Shown one piece after another: positions 8,493 to 17,128 of a stretch of 64,000 bases of DNA. The position numbers and the translations under genes were made by a program. Numbering within the stretch: the first letter of the stretch is position 1; each line of letters begins with the position of its first letter. The notes beneath the pieces were generated by a model, which did no database searches, was not told the origin of the DNA, and worked only from the letters and a program-made list of their open reading frames with translations. The stretch comes from Silicimonas sp. (lineage in GTDB: Bacteria > Pseudomonadota > Alphaproteobacteria > Rhodobacterales > Rhodobacteraceae), in the NCBI GenBank assembly GCA_022826385.1, contig JAJDUZ010000041.1, positions 1-64,000 of the forward strand, read 5' to 3'.

Positions 8493-8741
8493 ATGGACTG
8501 GCTGGCCTTTGCAAAGTCCTCTGGCCTGCAAGGGGCGGTCGGCCTTTTGCTCGGGGTTGCCTTAATCGCCTTTTTTCGCCTTGACGAGAGGGGCGCAACC
8601 TATTTGGCGCTTCTCCTCGGTGTAATCCTATCCATCATCGGCTTTGCTATTGTTGGCAAGTTGAAGAGACGACAAGTTTCCGAACCAAAAGCGGAACAGA
8701 GCTCACCTGCCACGAAGCCCAAGGCGGATAGTGAAAACTGA
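8493..8741 (+). CDS. Small two-helix membrane protein (82 aa)
   Basis: Two hydrophobic helices are visible (GAVGLLLGVALIAFF and ATYLALLLGVILSIIGFAIV), followed by a short charged tail ending KPKADSEN. It starts 2 bases after the DctP-fusion stop, behind GGAGACTG, so it belongs to the same transcription unit and is probably a membrane partner of that protein. The family was not recognised. Confidence 0.6.
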   Translation: MDWLAFAKSSGLQGAVGLLLGVALIAFFRLDERGATYLALLLGVILSIIGFAIVGKLKRRQVSEPKAEQSSPATKPKADSEN

Positions 8742-9350
8742 TCTGTGGCCTGGAGCCCACGCGCCAGCAGATAGCTGCTTGAGACAGTTTCCCTCTCGAT
8801 TGTGCCAAATCGCAAGTGTAGCTTTGGACGGCACTCGGCACTCGGCACTCTTGTGCAACAGCAGCATCTTAGCACACGGCCGAGAGATCGCTTCGGGCCG
8901 AGAACGGTCTTCAAAGGTGTTTCCGGCAAAGCTATTAGTAATGAGTTTGCGAGATATGGCCAACTTAGCTCGTGAAGAAGCTCTTATTGCGGGCGTTGGG
9001 TGGTGGTAAGAGTTCAGCCTTCCAAACTTGCAATGCGTTTTCGGTCTGGCAACCAAGTTCTGGTTCCAGTAGTTTCTACTCTTGCAATGTTTGAGGCCGA
9101 CTACGTAATTGAGAACTGATCTTGGAATCAAACTAAGTCTGCAAATAGTTGGGACCGAAAGTGAACTTTTCGTCGGGGTATTAATAGGGGTGTCGTATTT
9201 TTAAAGAATTGAAAAAATGTAATATTAACAATGAACTGTGTTGTTATAAAGGTTCCGCCCCCGGCACCATAAAAAATTATTAAAAACAAATGCTTAGGTG
9301 TATTTTTTCAGTGGTCGAGATTACTGTCTCTAACTAACTGAAATCGAAGG
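8742..9350. other. Gene-free AT-rich stretch
   Basis: No supported gene is present. Three tandem copies of the heptamer GGCACTC occur at 8830-8850. From about 9160 to 9300 the DNA is strikingly AT-rich. A short GC-rich patch ending in GGCACCA near 9252-9270 resembles the 3' end of a tRNA but cannot fold into one. Confidence 0.45.
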
Positions 9351-9380
9351 CAGTTAGATGCATCTCTGGGAATCTAACTG
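9351..9380. repeat. Perfect 9-bp inverted repeat
   Basis: CAGTTAGAT at 9351-9359 is mirrored by ATCTAACTG at 9372-9380 around a 12-base loop. The sequence AATTTTG follows on the plus strand. It could be a weak terminator for the decayed minus-strand frames just to the right, or an operator. Confidence 0.5.
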
Positions 9381-9405
9381 AATTTTGTCTTTCGGCCTGA
9401 AACCT

Positions 9406-9866
9406 CTACTCAAAGCCTCGGAGGCGTGGAGGTATTTGGGCCTGATGGGCTCGATACTTGTCTTCGATTTCGTTAACCAGTTCTTCGATCTGGGTTTCTT
9501 CGAAAACCGCAACGTCAAAAGACGAACCTGCTCATATTTCCTTCGCAGTTTCAAACGCTGGGAACAGCGTCAGGTCTTGCGGCTTGCCCGACAAAAGATG
9601 AAGCTCCACGTCTTCTAGACTTCCGTCTGCGACAGCGTCCAAGCGCCCCCGCCAACGTCGAGCTTTGTTCGAAATTCCATCTTCGTCCGAATGTCGCTTC
9701 CTCACCATGCCAACTTCCCCTTCGGTGCCCGCTGTGATGGACCAGTTTTACGCGGGAACGACAAATCAGCCACAACCTTGTTGGCTCGTTCGGGCCAAAA
9801 CTTCTCGATGTCGCCCTCGAACGCATCGATGAAATCGAAAATGCGCTCATTCGGAAATATCTTCGT
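9406..9866 (-). pseudogene. Decayed minus-strand gene or gene pair
   Basis: On the minus strand one frame is open from 9866 to a TGA at 9702-9704 (RIFDFIDAFEGDIEKFWPER in its first half) without a usable start. A 58-codon frame starts at ATG 9706-9708 behind GAAGGGGAA and overlaps the first stop. It begins MVRKRHSDEDGISNK and ends at TGA 9532-9534. The same frame then continues open to 9406 with FEETQIEELVNEIEDKYRAH, which looks like genuine acidic helical protein. The pattern suggests a former gene or overlapping pair, broken by a missing start and an in-frame stop. No family was recognised. Confidence 0.3.
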
Positions 9867-10034
9867 TTATAGTTCCAACGGCCGACTCACCCACTTCGAT
9901 CGATTTCTTTCGACGCCCAATCAAAAAATGCCGAAAAAGGCGGCTCACTGCCTGTTATTGAATCTGACAAACCGGCTTGCCACGCGCAATGTTTTTGACA
10001 ACTATTCGGTAACACAAGACCTTGGGGGATTTTG

Positions 10035-13000
10035 ATGTTTGTTTTTGGTTTTCGTTCCTTTTTGGCTGTTTTGTTGGTTTGTTTGGGGGTGCCACAGGTA
10101 TCGAAGGCAGATTTCCACAAAGGTCTTATTCGCGATATTACCCGTGGCGTTATCGTCGATCAGATAACGCGTGACCGGAATTCCTCAGGGTCCAACGCAA
10201 CCCGATCGGGACAAGGGTCGAATGGCAGTTCAGCGTCAACATCGCGCGGATCGGCTGAGAATCAAGTTGCGAAAACCCAGAGATATCTGAACGACCTTGG
10301 GTTTGACGCGGGTGTCGTCGACGGCGTCGCGGGGCGTGGTACAAGAAATGCTATTGCCGAATATCAATCGTCTCGCGGGATGGAGCCGACCGGTACGCTG
10401 ACGCGTCTTCAATTTGCCGGGCTTCAGGCCGAGCATGCCCGAAAATCAAACCCCGCAGCCGGGCTGGATTTGTTGCCAGCCGAGGTATACGCCGCGCAGT
10501 TGTTTTTGACCGAACTTGGTTTTTCAACCGGGGGGGCAGACGGAAAGTGGGGGCCGAATTCGCAACGCGCCCTAGACGCCTATCGGCGCCAGAACGGGCT
10601 TCCGATGGCTCCTGGTATTGTCCCGAATGACCTGGCCGCCTTGTCATCTTCCGCTGTCGGCTCGACGCCGGTTGGTCGTTTCGGTGGGGACACCCAGACT
10701 GCCGTTGCAGGCATCGAAACTGTGCCTGAAGTTGAGTTTGACGCTTCCGAATATGCGCATATTGGAACTTATCGACAGATCCCTGATTCAACATGGTTGA
10801 ACCGGTTTATGGCTCTGCAAATGCTTCGGGCGGAACCCGAGTTAATGGACAATCCAAACAATGCGCGTCGGTGGTTTGATGCCAATGTCATAAGCCGCGA
10901 GTACGGCACGAATCCCACATTGGCCGATGCCTATCTTCAAGGGAATGATCTTGAGAAAGAGGATATTTTCAACGAGTTCATTGCTCAAGCTCCGGCCGAG
11001 TACTTGTCCACTACACCGATTTCGACAGAAAATCCTTTGCCATTGGCCATCTATCAGCAGATCAATTTTCAACCGTTTATCGAAGGAAAAGGCCTGCCCA
11101 TCCGCCTTGAACCGATCTTCCAAAAGGATTGGGAGATTGCTCACCTTCACACACGCCTCAGGATCAATGCCAACGCGAATGGTACGGATTACTTGCCAGT
11201 GTCACGAGAGCAAGCCAAACGGTGGATCGACCGGTCTCGCGACCCGAAGCGGGCCTTGGTTCAGGTGTTCTGGGGGCGCCTGACCGGGATCGGCAATGAC
11301 GATACGCTCAGTTCATTTGCGACCCTAGCAAGCGGGGGGCTGCGACTGCCAAGCACCTTCGTATTGGAACGCGTCACCTTGCACTATCAATTCAAGAGCC
11401 GGCAGGCTGATCCAAAGATTGAACCCGAGGTTTTGTTTGAGTGGAGGCTCGAAAATGCACCGGGTGCCACCTCGGTCTCAAGCGGTCTGGAATTCGCGCA
11501 AAACCTCGGCCTGACCATTCGGGACGGTCACGTCTATCCCGGCGAGTTTTCGGGTCAGAACGCGTTGAATTTCAAAACCGAGACGGTTCAACAGCGTGGC
11601 AAGCCGTATGAAGACCGGTTCATTTTGCACCGTTTGCTGGCGCTGACAAAACTTAGCGTTGATCCGGACTGGGCGCAGGAAGGAAATGTTTTTGCGGGTC
11701 TTGCGTATCTTTTGTTCGATGATGCGAAACTGACATCATTTTTCGGACCGAATGCCACCAATATGCGGCGCCAGCCGCCGCCGCGCTACATGATCGACGC
11801 GAACTTCCAAATGGTTCCACTGGGTGACGAATTTGCGACCATTCGCGCGAAGACCGCGTTTTTTGATAGTGAGTTCGACAGCATCAAGAAGCAGGCGCCC
11901 GTTTGGCCAATGCCCGTTCTGAACGTGGCGCGGGTCAATCTTGGTCAGTACGATATTGAACAGCGCGCCTTTCCTATCCAAAACCTGCCGGCTGGGCCTT
12001 ACGCCTATCGCATGTCTACGCTGGTTGGCGGGTCGGATATGATTGCTTCAGCAGACTGGATTGGCAATCTGCCGACCGCGCTGCCCATGCCCTGGGAAGA
12101 AGCCGAACAGCTTAGCCGTGAACTGGACCGCTATCGCGCCGTTTATCTGGGATGGACGTCTGATCTTGATATGTCCCAAGACGGAAGTGCGCTTGATCAG
12201 ATCGCGCCGCGGAACTTTCGAAACAAAGGGCGGATCCGTCCGGGTCGGGCAACACTAAAGACGGTTGGGCTTTATCAGGACCCCGAATTGACCAAACTGA
12301 TTGTTGAGATTGACCCGGCATCGGTGACAACCTCGTCGTCTGTTGATTTCGATGCAATTGCCGCCAGCCAAGAGCTTCTTTCCTTGCCGCTGATGTCGGC
12401 GCAGCACCTGTTTGTCGAAGCAATGGATGCCATTGGAAGCCCCGACGCATTGAAGACGGTTCTTGAGTTCACACCTGACGTTCAGAACGCGAACGAATTC
12501 ACCCGGGACGAGGCGCGCAAAAAGGTGATGGCCGAATACGAGGCATTGCCGCGTGACGCACAACCCAAATGGCTGGAAGCAACGGTTGTGCTTGGCGAAT
12601 ATGACACGACCGAGGGGTTCTTCCGCGTCGCGCAGGTTGAGCGCTATCAATACAACACGTCGCTTCAGTATCGCGCCCAGATGAGCTTCGAACTGGCAAC
12701 TCCCCTGGAAGGCCTTGCACTGACCATCCCGATGGAGACTGCGCGTTCGATTGTCGAACAGAACGGACGGCGCCTGAATGTCCGCTTCCGGACCGAGGTG
12801 GACGGGTTCACCGACAAATCAAAGCCTGATGGACGCGTTCATTTCGTTGCGACCCTTGCACCGCAAGAGATGTATTTCTATCGCAATGGCAAGGTCGACG
12901 GGACGAGCGAGGTTGTCGCACAATTGAACGCCGCCGAAGAGGCCGAAAAAACGGCAAGCAGCACGTTCGATGTCGCGGATTTCGGTGGGTTGTCTGCGCA

Positions 13001-14588
13001 GTCGCTCCTCTTTGATCCGCATGTCCATGACCTTTTGCGGATCAAGTACTCGGACATAGAACTGACGCCCGAAATCCTGGATGGGATGATGCTGAACGCT
13101 GCGCGTTCGTTCGGATTTTCAGGCAGCGAATGGGGGCAGTTGCATTCGGGCCCACAGTTCTTCGAGAACTTTCCAGCAAATGCCACGGCGGAACAACGCG
13201 CTGCTGTTTTGGAGAGCTTTGAGAACTGGATCACCGCAAAAAGCCGGGCGACCGGGCTTGGGCTGACGATCCGGGCATCTCTTAACACGCCAAGCGACTG
13301 TCGCATGGGTTTCATTCGGGACGCCACGCGAATGACACGTATTGAACGTTTCCCCGGCATTTTTGCAGGTCTGCCGATCGAAGCAGACGTTCAAGCTCTA
13401 CAGAAAAGTTACCAAAGCATGCGTAACACAGGCAACATGCTCTATCTCGAGCGTGGTTACCTGTCGTCTTATGGCGGGATCGATGCGCAGACCGGGTATT
13501 GTTCGGCAGGCAACGGCTTATTTGCACGCGGAATTGACCAGCAGCTGTTTGTGCTGAAGGGCGCGGCATATCGGACGATTGGTGGTGCCTCGGATCAGGC
13601 GCAAGTCCAAGACATCGATATTCGTATCGGCAATGTCGAGTTCTTGTTCGACGGCGATGCCGAAGCGCTTCGTGTCACCGGCGACGTCATTGAAACCCGT
13701 CGTTTGGATCGCGCGGCAAATGTCGTGGCGACCATTCCGTCCGAGGTTCCGGCTGACGGGGCGCTTGTCGTACCGGCGGCGTTTTCAGAGCGAATGCCGG
13801 CACCGGAGCAGCCGGAGCAGCCGGTGGCTGCGTCGGAACCGCAACCAACACGTGAGACACCTCAAGCAAAGGCAACGGAAACCGCGGCTGTGCAAACGGA
13901 AACTGGTATCGTGACAGATGCGCGGTCGGACTTTGATCTTTTGGGCGTGAAAACGGGCATAAGCTTTGATCAGGCCGAGGCGATCATCCGCCAAGAGGTC
14001 TCCGTGACCGCAACATTTGCGTCCAAGCAGTCGCCCGAAACACCGCACAAGATGGGCTATGTCCGCAGCCTTGTTTCAAGTGATGGATCGCAAGTCTTTT
14101 CGTTCTTCGGTCCGACCGAGGACGGTCCGGTGCTTGCAATTGCGCGTGTCGTTCAGAATCTGGAAGGCTCTTGGCCTGTTGACGCGATCCTGGGGAGCCT
14201 CGAAGGCAAGTATTCTGAAAACTACAACATTGCCAACAACCAGAAATCCGTGTGGTGGCACGGCAAGCAAAGCTCGGTTCCAGATGCCTGCCCAAGACTG
14301 CCATTGATGTCACCGGACAAGCGGTTCTTCGATGTGGATGTGGCGGAAGGTGATCCGGGTTCGTTGAACTGGTTTGATCTTGTGACGCTGACACCCGGAG
14401 TTCCCATGGACAAAGAGACAGAGCTTCAGAACAGAGGCGAGTGCGGCTCATTTGTTCAGTTCGATACACCGACATCTGCATTGGGCGGCGACACCAACTT
14501 CTTCACGCTGTTCATGTATGATCCAGGCGTGTCGTCGACGGTGAAGTTGCCAGAGCCCAAGAAGGAAAAGGTCAACATCAAGTTCTAA
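10035..14588 (+). CDS. Very large exported peptidoglycan-binding protein (1517 aa)
   Basis: The start is ATG 10035 with GGGGGA about 5 bases upstream. The signal peptide covers residues 1-25 (RSFLAVLLVCLGVPQVSKA). Two peptidoglycan-binding type 1 domains follow: about 77-130 (QRYLNDLGFDAGVVDGVAGR and TRNAIAEYQ) and about 148-203 (FLTELGFSTGGADGKWGP). Residues about 230-1240 have no recognised domain; they are soluble, alpha/beta in pattern and contain several Arg/Tyr-rich stretches. A Pro/Glu/Ala-rich linker lies near 1255-1290, and a C-terminal domain with four cysteines (AEAIIRQEV, WWHGKQ, RGECGSFVQF) ends the protein. It is probably a periplasmic cell-wall-bound scaffold or enzyme. It opens a cluster with 14656 (same strand) and the genes up to 18141, all exported or membrane proteins. 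The central region could hold an undetected enzyme fold. Confidence 0.75.
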   Translation: MFVFGFRSFLAVLLVCLGVPQVSKADFHKGLIRDITRGVIVDQITRDRNSSGSNATRSGQGSNGSSASTSRGSAENQVAKTQRYLNDLGFDAGVVDGVAGRGTRNAIAEYQSSRGMEPTGTLTRLQFAGLQAEHARKSNPAAGLDLLPAEVYAAQLFLTELGFSTGGADGKWGPNSQRALDAYRRQNGLPMAPGIVPNDLAALSSSAVGSTPVGRFGGDTQTAVAGIETVPEVEFDASEYAHIGTYRQIPDSTWLNRFMALQMLRAEPELMDNPNNARRWFDANVISREYGTNPTLADAYLQGNDLEKEDIFNEFIAQAPAEYLSTTPISTENPLPLAIYQQINFQPFIEGKGLPIRLEPIFQKDWEIAHLHTRLRINANANGTDYLPVSREQAKRWIDRSRDPKRALVQVFWGRLTGIGNDDTLSSFATLASGGLRLPSTFVLERVTLHYQFKSRQADPKIEPEVLFEWRLENAPGATSVSSGLEFAQNLGLTIRDGHVYPGEFSGQNALNFKTETVQQRGKPYEDRFILHRLLALTKLSVDPDWAQEGNVFAGLAYLLFDDAKLTSFFGPNATNMRRQPPPRYMIDANFQMVPLGDEFATIRAKTAFFDSEFDSIKKQAPVWPMPVLNVARVNLGQYDIEQRAFPIQNLPAGPYAYRMSTLVGGSDMIASADWIGNLPTALPMPWEEAEQLSRELDRYRAVYLGWTSDLDMSQDGSALDQIAPRNFRNKGRIRPGRATLKTVGLYQDPELTKLIVEIDPASVTTSSSVDFDAIAASQELLSLPLMSAQHLFVEAMDAIGSPDALKTVLEFTPDVQNANEFTRDEARKKVMAEYEALPRDAQPKWLEATVVLGEYDTTEGFFRVAQVERYQYNTSLQYRAQMSFELATPLEGLALTIPMETARSIVEQNGRRLNVRFRTEVDGFTDKSKPDGRVHFVATLAPQEMYFYRNGKVDGTSEVVAQLNAAEEAEKTASSTFDVADFGGLSAQSLLFDPHVHDLLRIKYSDIELTPEILDGMMLNAARSFGFSGSEWGQLHSGPQFFENFPANATAEQRAAVLESFENWITAKSRATGLGLTIRASLNTPSDCRMGFIRDATRMTRIERFPGIFAGLPIEADVQALQKSYQSMRNTGNMLYLERGYLSSYGGIDAQTGYCSAGNGLFARGIDQQLFVLKGAAYRTIGGASDQAQVQDIDIRIGNVEFLFDGDAEALRVTGDVIETRRLDRAANVVATIPSEVPADGALVVPAAFSERMPAPEQPEQPVAASEPQPTRETPQAKATETAAVQTETGIVTDARSDFDLLGVKTGISFDQAEAIIRQEVSVTATFASKQSPETPHKMGYVRSLVSSDGSQVFSFFGPTEDGPVLAIARVVQNLEGSWPVDAILGSLEGKYSENYNIANNQKSVWWHGKQSSVPDACPRLPLMSPDKRFFDVDVAEGDPGSLNWFDLVTLTPGVPMDKETELQNRGECGSFVQFDTPTSALGGDTNFFTLFMYDPGVSSTVKLPEPKKEKVNIKF

Positions 14589-14655
14589 ACTGATCTGCAT
14601 TGGCCTTGGGGCCGAGAATGAATGGCAGATTTGATCGAATGAAAAGAGGTTATGC

Positions 14656-15270
14656 GTGAAACTTTTACTCCATGTTGCACTGGTTCTGGCGCTTTGTGCG
14701 TCTGTTGCGAACGCTCAGAAAATCGATATCGAGGCAATCAAATCCAAGGCGGCGAATGATGCCGACGAGTTTGCAGAAGTGCGGGCCTTGATGCGCGATC
14801 AGGATGCCAATCTGCGTTTGGCCGCCTTTGATGCGTTGGTTTCACATGGTGACCCATCGCTTTACGAAATCGCTGTCTCGATGGGGCTTGCCGACGTAGA
14901 TGAAATCATTCGTGCGCGGGCGCTTTGGGAAATTCTTGTGCGCACAAAGAACCTGCAATTCCTGGTCGATCCAGAAGGGTCTGTCACTGAAAACGACGCC
15001 CAAAAAAGGCTCTATGACACCTATCAGGGGCGGATGAATTTTCAGGTCGGAAACGCACTGAAGCAGCTGAATTGCGTGAACATGTATTACGTCAAAGATG
15101 AATGCGTTGGCGGGTATAACCTTGGCGTGAATGGAACGCTTGTTTCTTTCATCTATGCAAACGCGAACCTAGACGGCTCGCTCCGACTTGATACGGATGG
15201 CGTTCTTCGCGGAACGCTAAGAAACACGCGCATGAAGCTGGACTTTCCAGTAGAGGTTCATTTGCGATAG
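14656..15270 (+). CDS. Exported HEAT-like small protein (204 aa)
   Basis: The start is GTG 14656 with AAGAGG 6 bases upstream. The signal peptide is KLLLHVALVLALCASVANA. Residues about 35-95 read as two HEAT-type helical hairpins (VRALMRDQDANLRLAAFDAL and LYEIAVSMGLADVDEIIRAR), a fold for protein contacts. The C-terminal half (about 115-204) is beta-rich with two cysteines (LKQLNCVNMYYVKDECVGGY) and repeats of Gly-Thr-Leu. It follows the large peptidoglycan-binding gene by 67 bases and is likely in its operon, perhaps as a binding partner. The family was not recognised. Confidence 0.6.
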   Translation: MKLLLHVALVLALCASVANAQKIDIEAIKSKAANDADEFAEVRALMRDQDANLRLAAFDALVSHGDPSLYEIAVSMGLADVDEIIRARALWEILVRTKNLQFLVDPEGSVTENDAQKRLYDTYQGRMNFQVGNALKQLNCVNMYYVKDECVGGYNLGVNGTLVSFIYANANLDGSLRLDTDGVLRGTLRNTRMKLDFPVEVHLR

Positions 15271-15275
15271 GCGTT

Positions 15276-16376
15276 TCACTCGCTTGGGATTACGCGAATT
15301 CCGGAAATCTCGATTGGTTGCCCGGGGGCCCAGGATGAATTCACATTGATCTGAACCCGACGAACGAAATTGTTCACGGGAATTGTCAGGTCTTCACCGG
15401 GCACCATTTCGTGAGAGGCAAATGTCGTGAAGGAGCCGCGACCCGGACGAGATCGGTCGACCTCGATCTCTATAGCGCGCGGCGTCGCAAATTTCGTTCG
15501 GTCCTGCGGCCCTGAAATACTGATTTCCCGTACGGCAACCGGCGCTTCTTCCGAAAGTTCCAGAACGATAGACACGCCTTTCGAGGACGGAGAAACCCGA
15601 AAAGGCTGACCTGATGCAAGAGCCGTCGGCGGCACAGTCTCGTCAACCAATTCGCCCGCCCATTCGGTCACCTTGTAAGCCATACCTTCGGCCGGTTCTT
15701 GAAGCTGCGCCGCCGCATCTTGTAAGGCGCCGAAGCTTCCGCTGGTCAACCAGACTGCGAGCGGTCCGGTCAACTCTTCGATCCGCAAGGCACGCACGCT
15801 TTTCGCGTCAGGGGCCGTTACAACCATCGCAACGGGAACGTCATCCACGTACAGAAATGCCCCGCTGGTGCCTTGGAAGACTTCGCGGGTTTCGCCGGCG
15901 TCTTCATCTATGCTGGCAAACAGATACTGATAGTGCCCGCCCGTAGATTTCCCGCCTGCCGTGCCCCAAGCTGTGCGATCAATTCGCATGGCTAGCTTGT
16001 CGACCCCGCCTTGCGGGTTCACGCGTTCCAATGTCGCGCGTCTGGCACTGCCAAGCGGTCGGGACACGTCTTTGGGCAGTTCGGAAAACGGCACGCCACA
16101 TCTTTCAGTTGCACTTCCACGGACCAGCCCCAAGGCGAAATCAGGTTCGGGTCGTCTGAAATAGATCGTTGCGATACCAGCCTTCTGCGGCGCGCCTGTG
16201 AACAGGTTCAGTACGGGTCCGTCCTGATGGACATGCGAGGGAAACAACACATAGCAATTCCCGCGAAACTGAAACATCATGCCTTGGCCCAAACCGTTTT
16301 TCAGGGCGACCGGTTCCGCATGCAATGCATTTCCGACGCACAAAAACAAAAGGAACAAGAGACGAAATACTGACAT
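15276..16376 (-). CDS. Exported trypsin-like serine protease homologue with atypical GTSGA
   Basis: The protein is 366 residues with signal peptide FRLLFLLFLCVGNALHA. Trypsin-fold landmarks are in the right order: His48 in CYVLFPSHV, Asp79 in EPDFALGLV and Ser171 in FQGTSGAFLYVDDVPVAMV. The usual GDSGG around the serine is replaced by GTSGA, and the distance from His to Asp is short, so the fold may be minimal or the enzyme may have altered activity. The C-terminal 130 residues are beta-rich (SIVLELSEEAPVAVREISISG and later QINVNS), resembling an F5/8-type or Ig-like module. It lies in the opposite direction within the envelope cluster, 5 bases from the end of the HEAT-like gene. The protease call comes from motif order, not an alignment. 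Confidence 0.6.
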   Translation of the reverse strand: MSVFRLLFLLFLCVGNALHAEPVALKNGLGQGMMFQFRGNCYVLFPSHVHQDGPVLNLFTGAPQKAGIATIYFRRPEPDFALGLVRGSATERCGVPFSELPKDVSRPLGSARRATLERVNPQGGVDKLAMRIDRTAWGTAGGKSTGGHYQYLFASIDEDAGETREVFQGTSGAFLYVDDVPVAMVVTAPDAKSVRALRIEELTGPLAVWLTSGSFGALQDAAAQLQEPAEGMAYKVTEWAGELVDETVPPTALASGQPFRVSPSSKGVSIVLELSEEAPVAVREISISGPQDRTKFATPRAIEIEVDRSRPGRGSFTTFASHEMVPGEDLTIPVNNFVRRVQINVNSSWAPGQPIEISGIRVIPSE

Positions 16377-16426
16377 GGCGTTTATGTTAAACTAAAGTTA
16401 CCCAACGGTACGAAGGGTTGGATCGA

Positions 16427-17128
16427 ATGGTCAAGTTCAGAGTTGTTTTAATAATCCTGACTTACATCTTAAGCGCTGGTGCAATGTTTGGCGCAGACCG
16501 TCTTCAGCTTGTGTCTTTGAAAGACGACATGCTTCCCGAACCACAAGTGACAGCCGAAGCGGTCTTCGTGGGTTTGGTTCGACCGAAGGTAACGACTGTA
16601 CAAGGCACAAGCAGCGAAACCATTCTGGCTGCTCTTCCGCCTGAAAACAGGACAAACGGTGTCTGTGTGCGCGTCACGACGGCTGACGGGCTGTATTCCG
16701 GAGTGGCGGAATACAAAAGCGCGGGCGCCGACACCAGTAATATGACGCTTATGGACTATGTGTCGGATGAAGAGGCGCTTGCCACATATTCCGAGAATGA
16801 AATAGCAGTGCTGGTCTTCCCCTGTGACAGTGCGTTGGCACTGAGTACTGCGGCAGTTGCTACGTGGCGCAGTGACGACGTGGTTGAATTGGGAGAGAGC
16901 GTCAATGTCTTGGTGAATTCGTTCCGCGCAGATGCCGCTTTTCTTATCGTGAACGACACTGAACAGGTTGATTGCCAGCCTTACAAGGTAGGTGAACGTG
17001 CGGCATTTGATTTCAGTTGCCAACTTGATGCCAAGCAAATTGAAAGCGGCGCGCACCTGTCGCTTTTTCGCATCCGCGGAGCCAGTGTCGACCCAGAGCT
17101 TTCGCTATCAATCGTAGGTTGGGAATGA
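16427..17128 (+). CDS. Exported or membrane-anchored protein of unknown function (233 aa)
   Basis: The start is taken as ATG 16427, with GAAGGG upstream; a TTG at 16418 is in frame. An N-terminal hydrophobic helix (VVLIILTYILSAGAMFG) is a signal or anchor. The rest is beta-rich with four cysteines (GVCVRV, FPCDS, VDCQPY, DFSCQL) that could form two disulfides in the periplasm. The stop overlaps the next start (ATGA at 17125-17128), so the two products are translationally coupled and probably act together. The family was not recognised. Confidence 0.6.
   Translation: MVKFRVVLIILTYILSAGAMFGADRLQLVSLKDDMLPEPQVTAEAVFVGLVRPKVTTVQGTSSETILAALPPENRTNGVCVRVTTADGLYSGVAEYKSAGADTSNMTLMDYVSDEEALATYSENEIAVLVFPCDSALALSTAAVATWRSDDVVELGESVNVLVNSFRADAAFLIVNDTEQVDCQPYKVGERAAFDFSCQLDAKQIESGAHLSLFRIRGASVDPELSLSIVGWE

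Noticed and set aside
8830-8850. Three tandem GGCACTC heptamers as a CRISPR or iteron
   Set aside because: Too short, no spacers, only three copies and no rep or cas gene nearby.
9240-9275. tRNA-like 3' end (GGTTCC...GGCACCA)
   Set aside because: No acceptor, D-arm or anticodon stem can be found upstream; at most a remnant of an attachment site.
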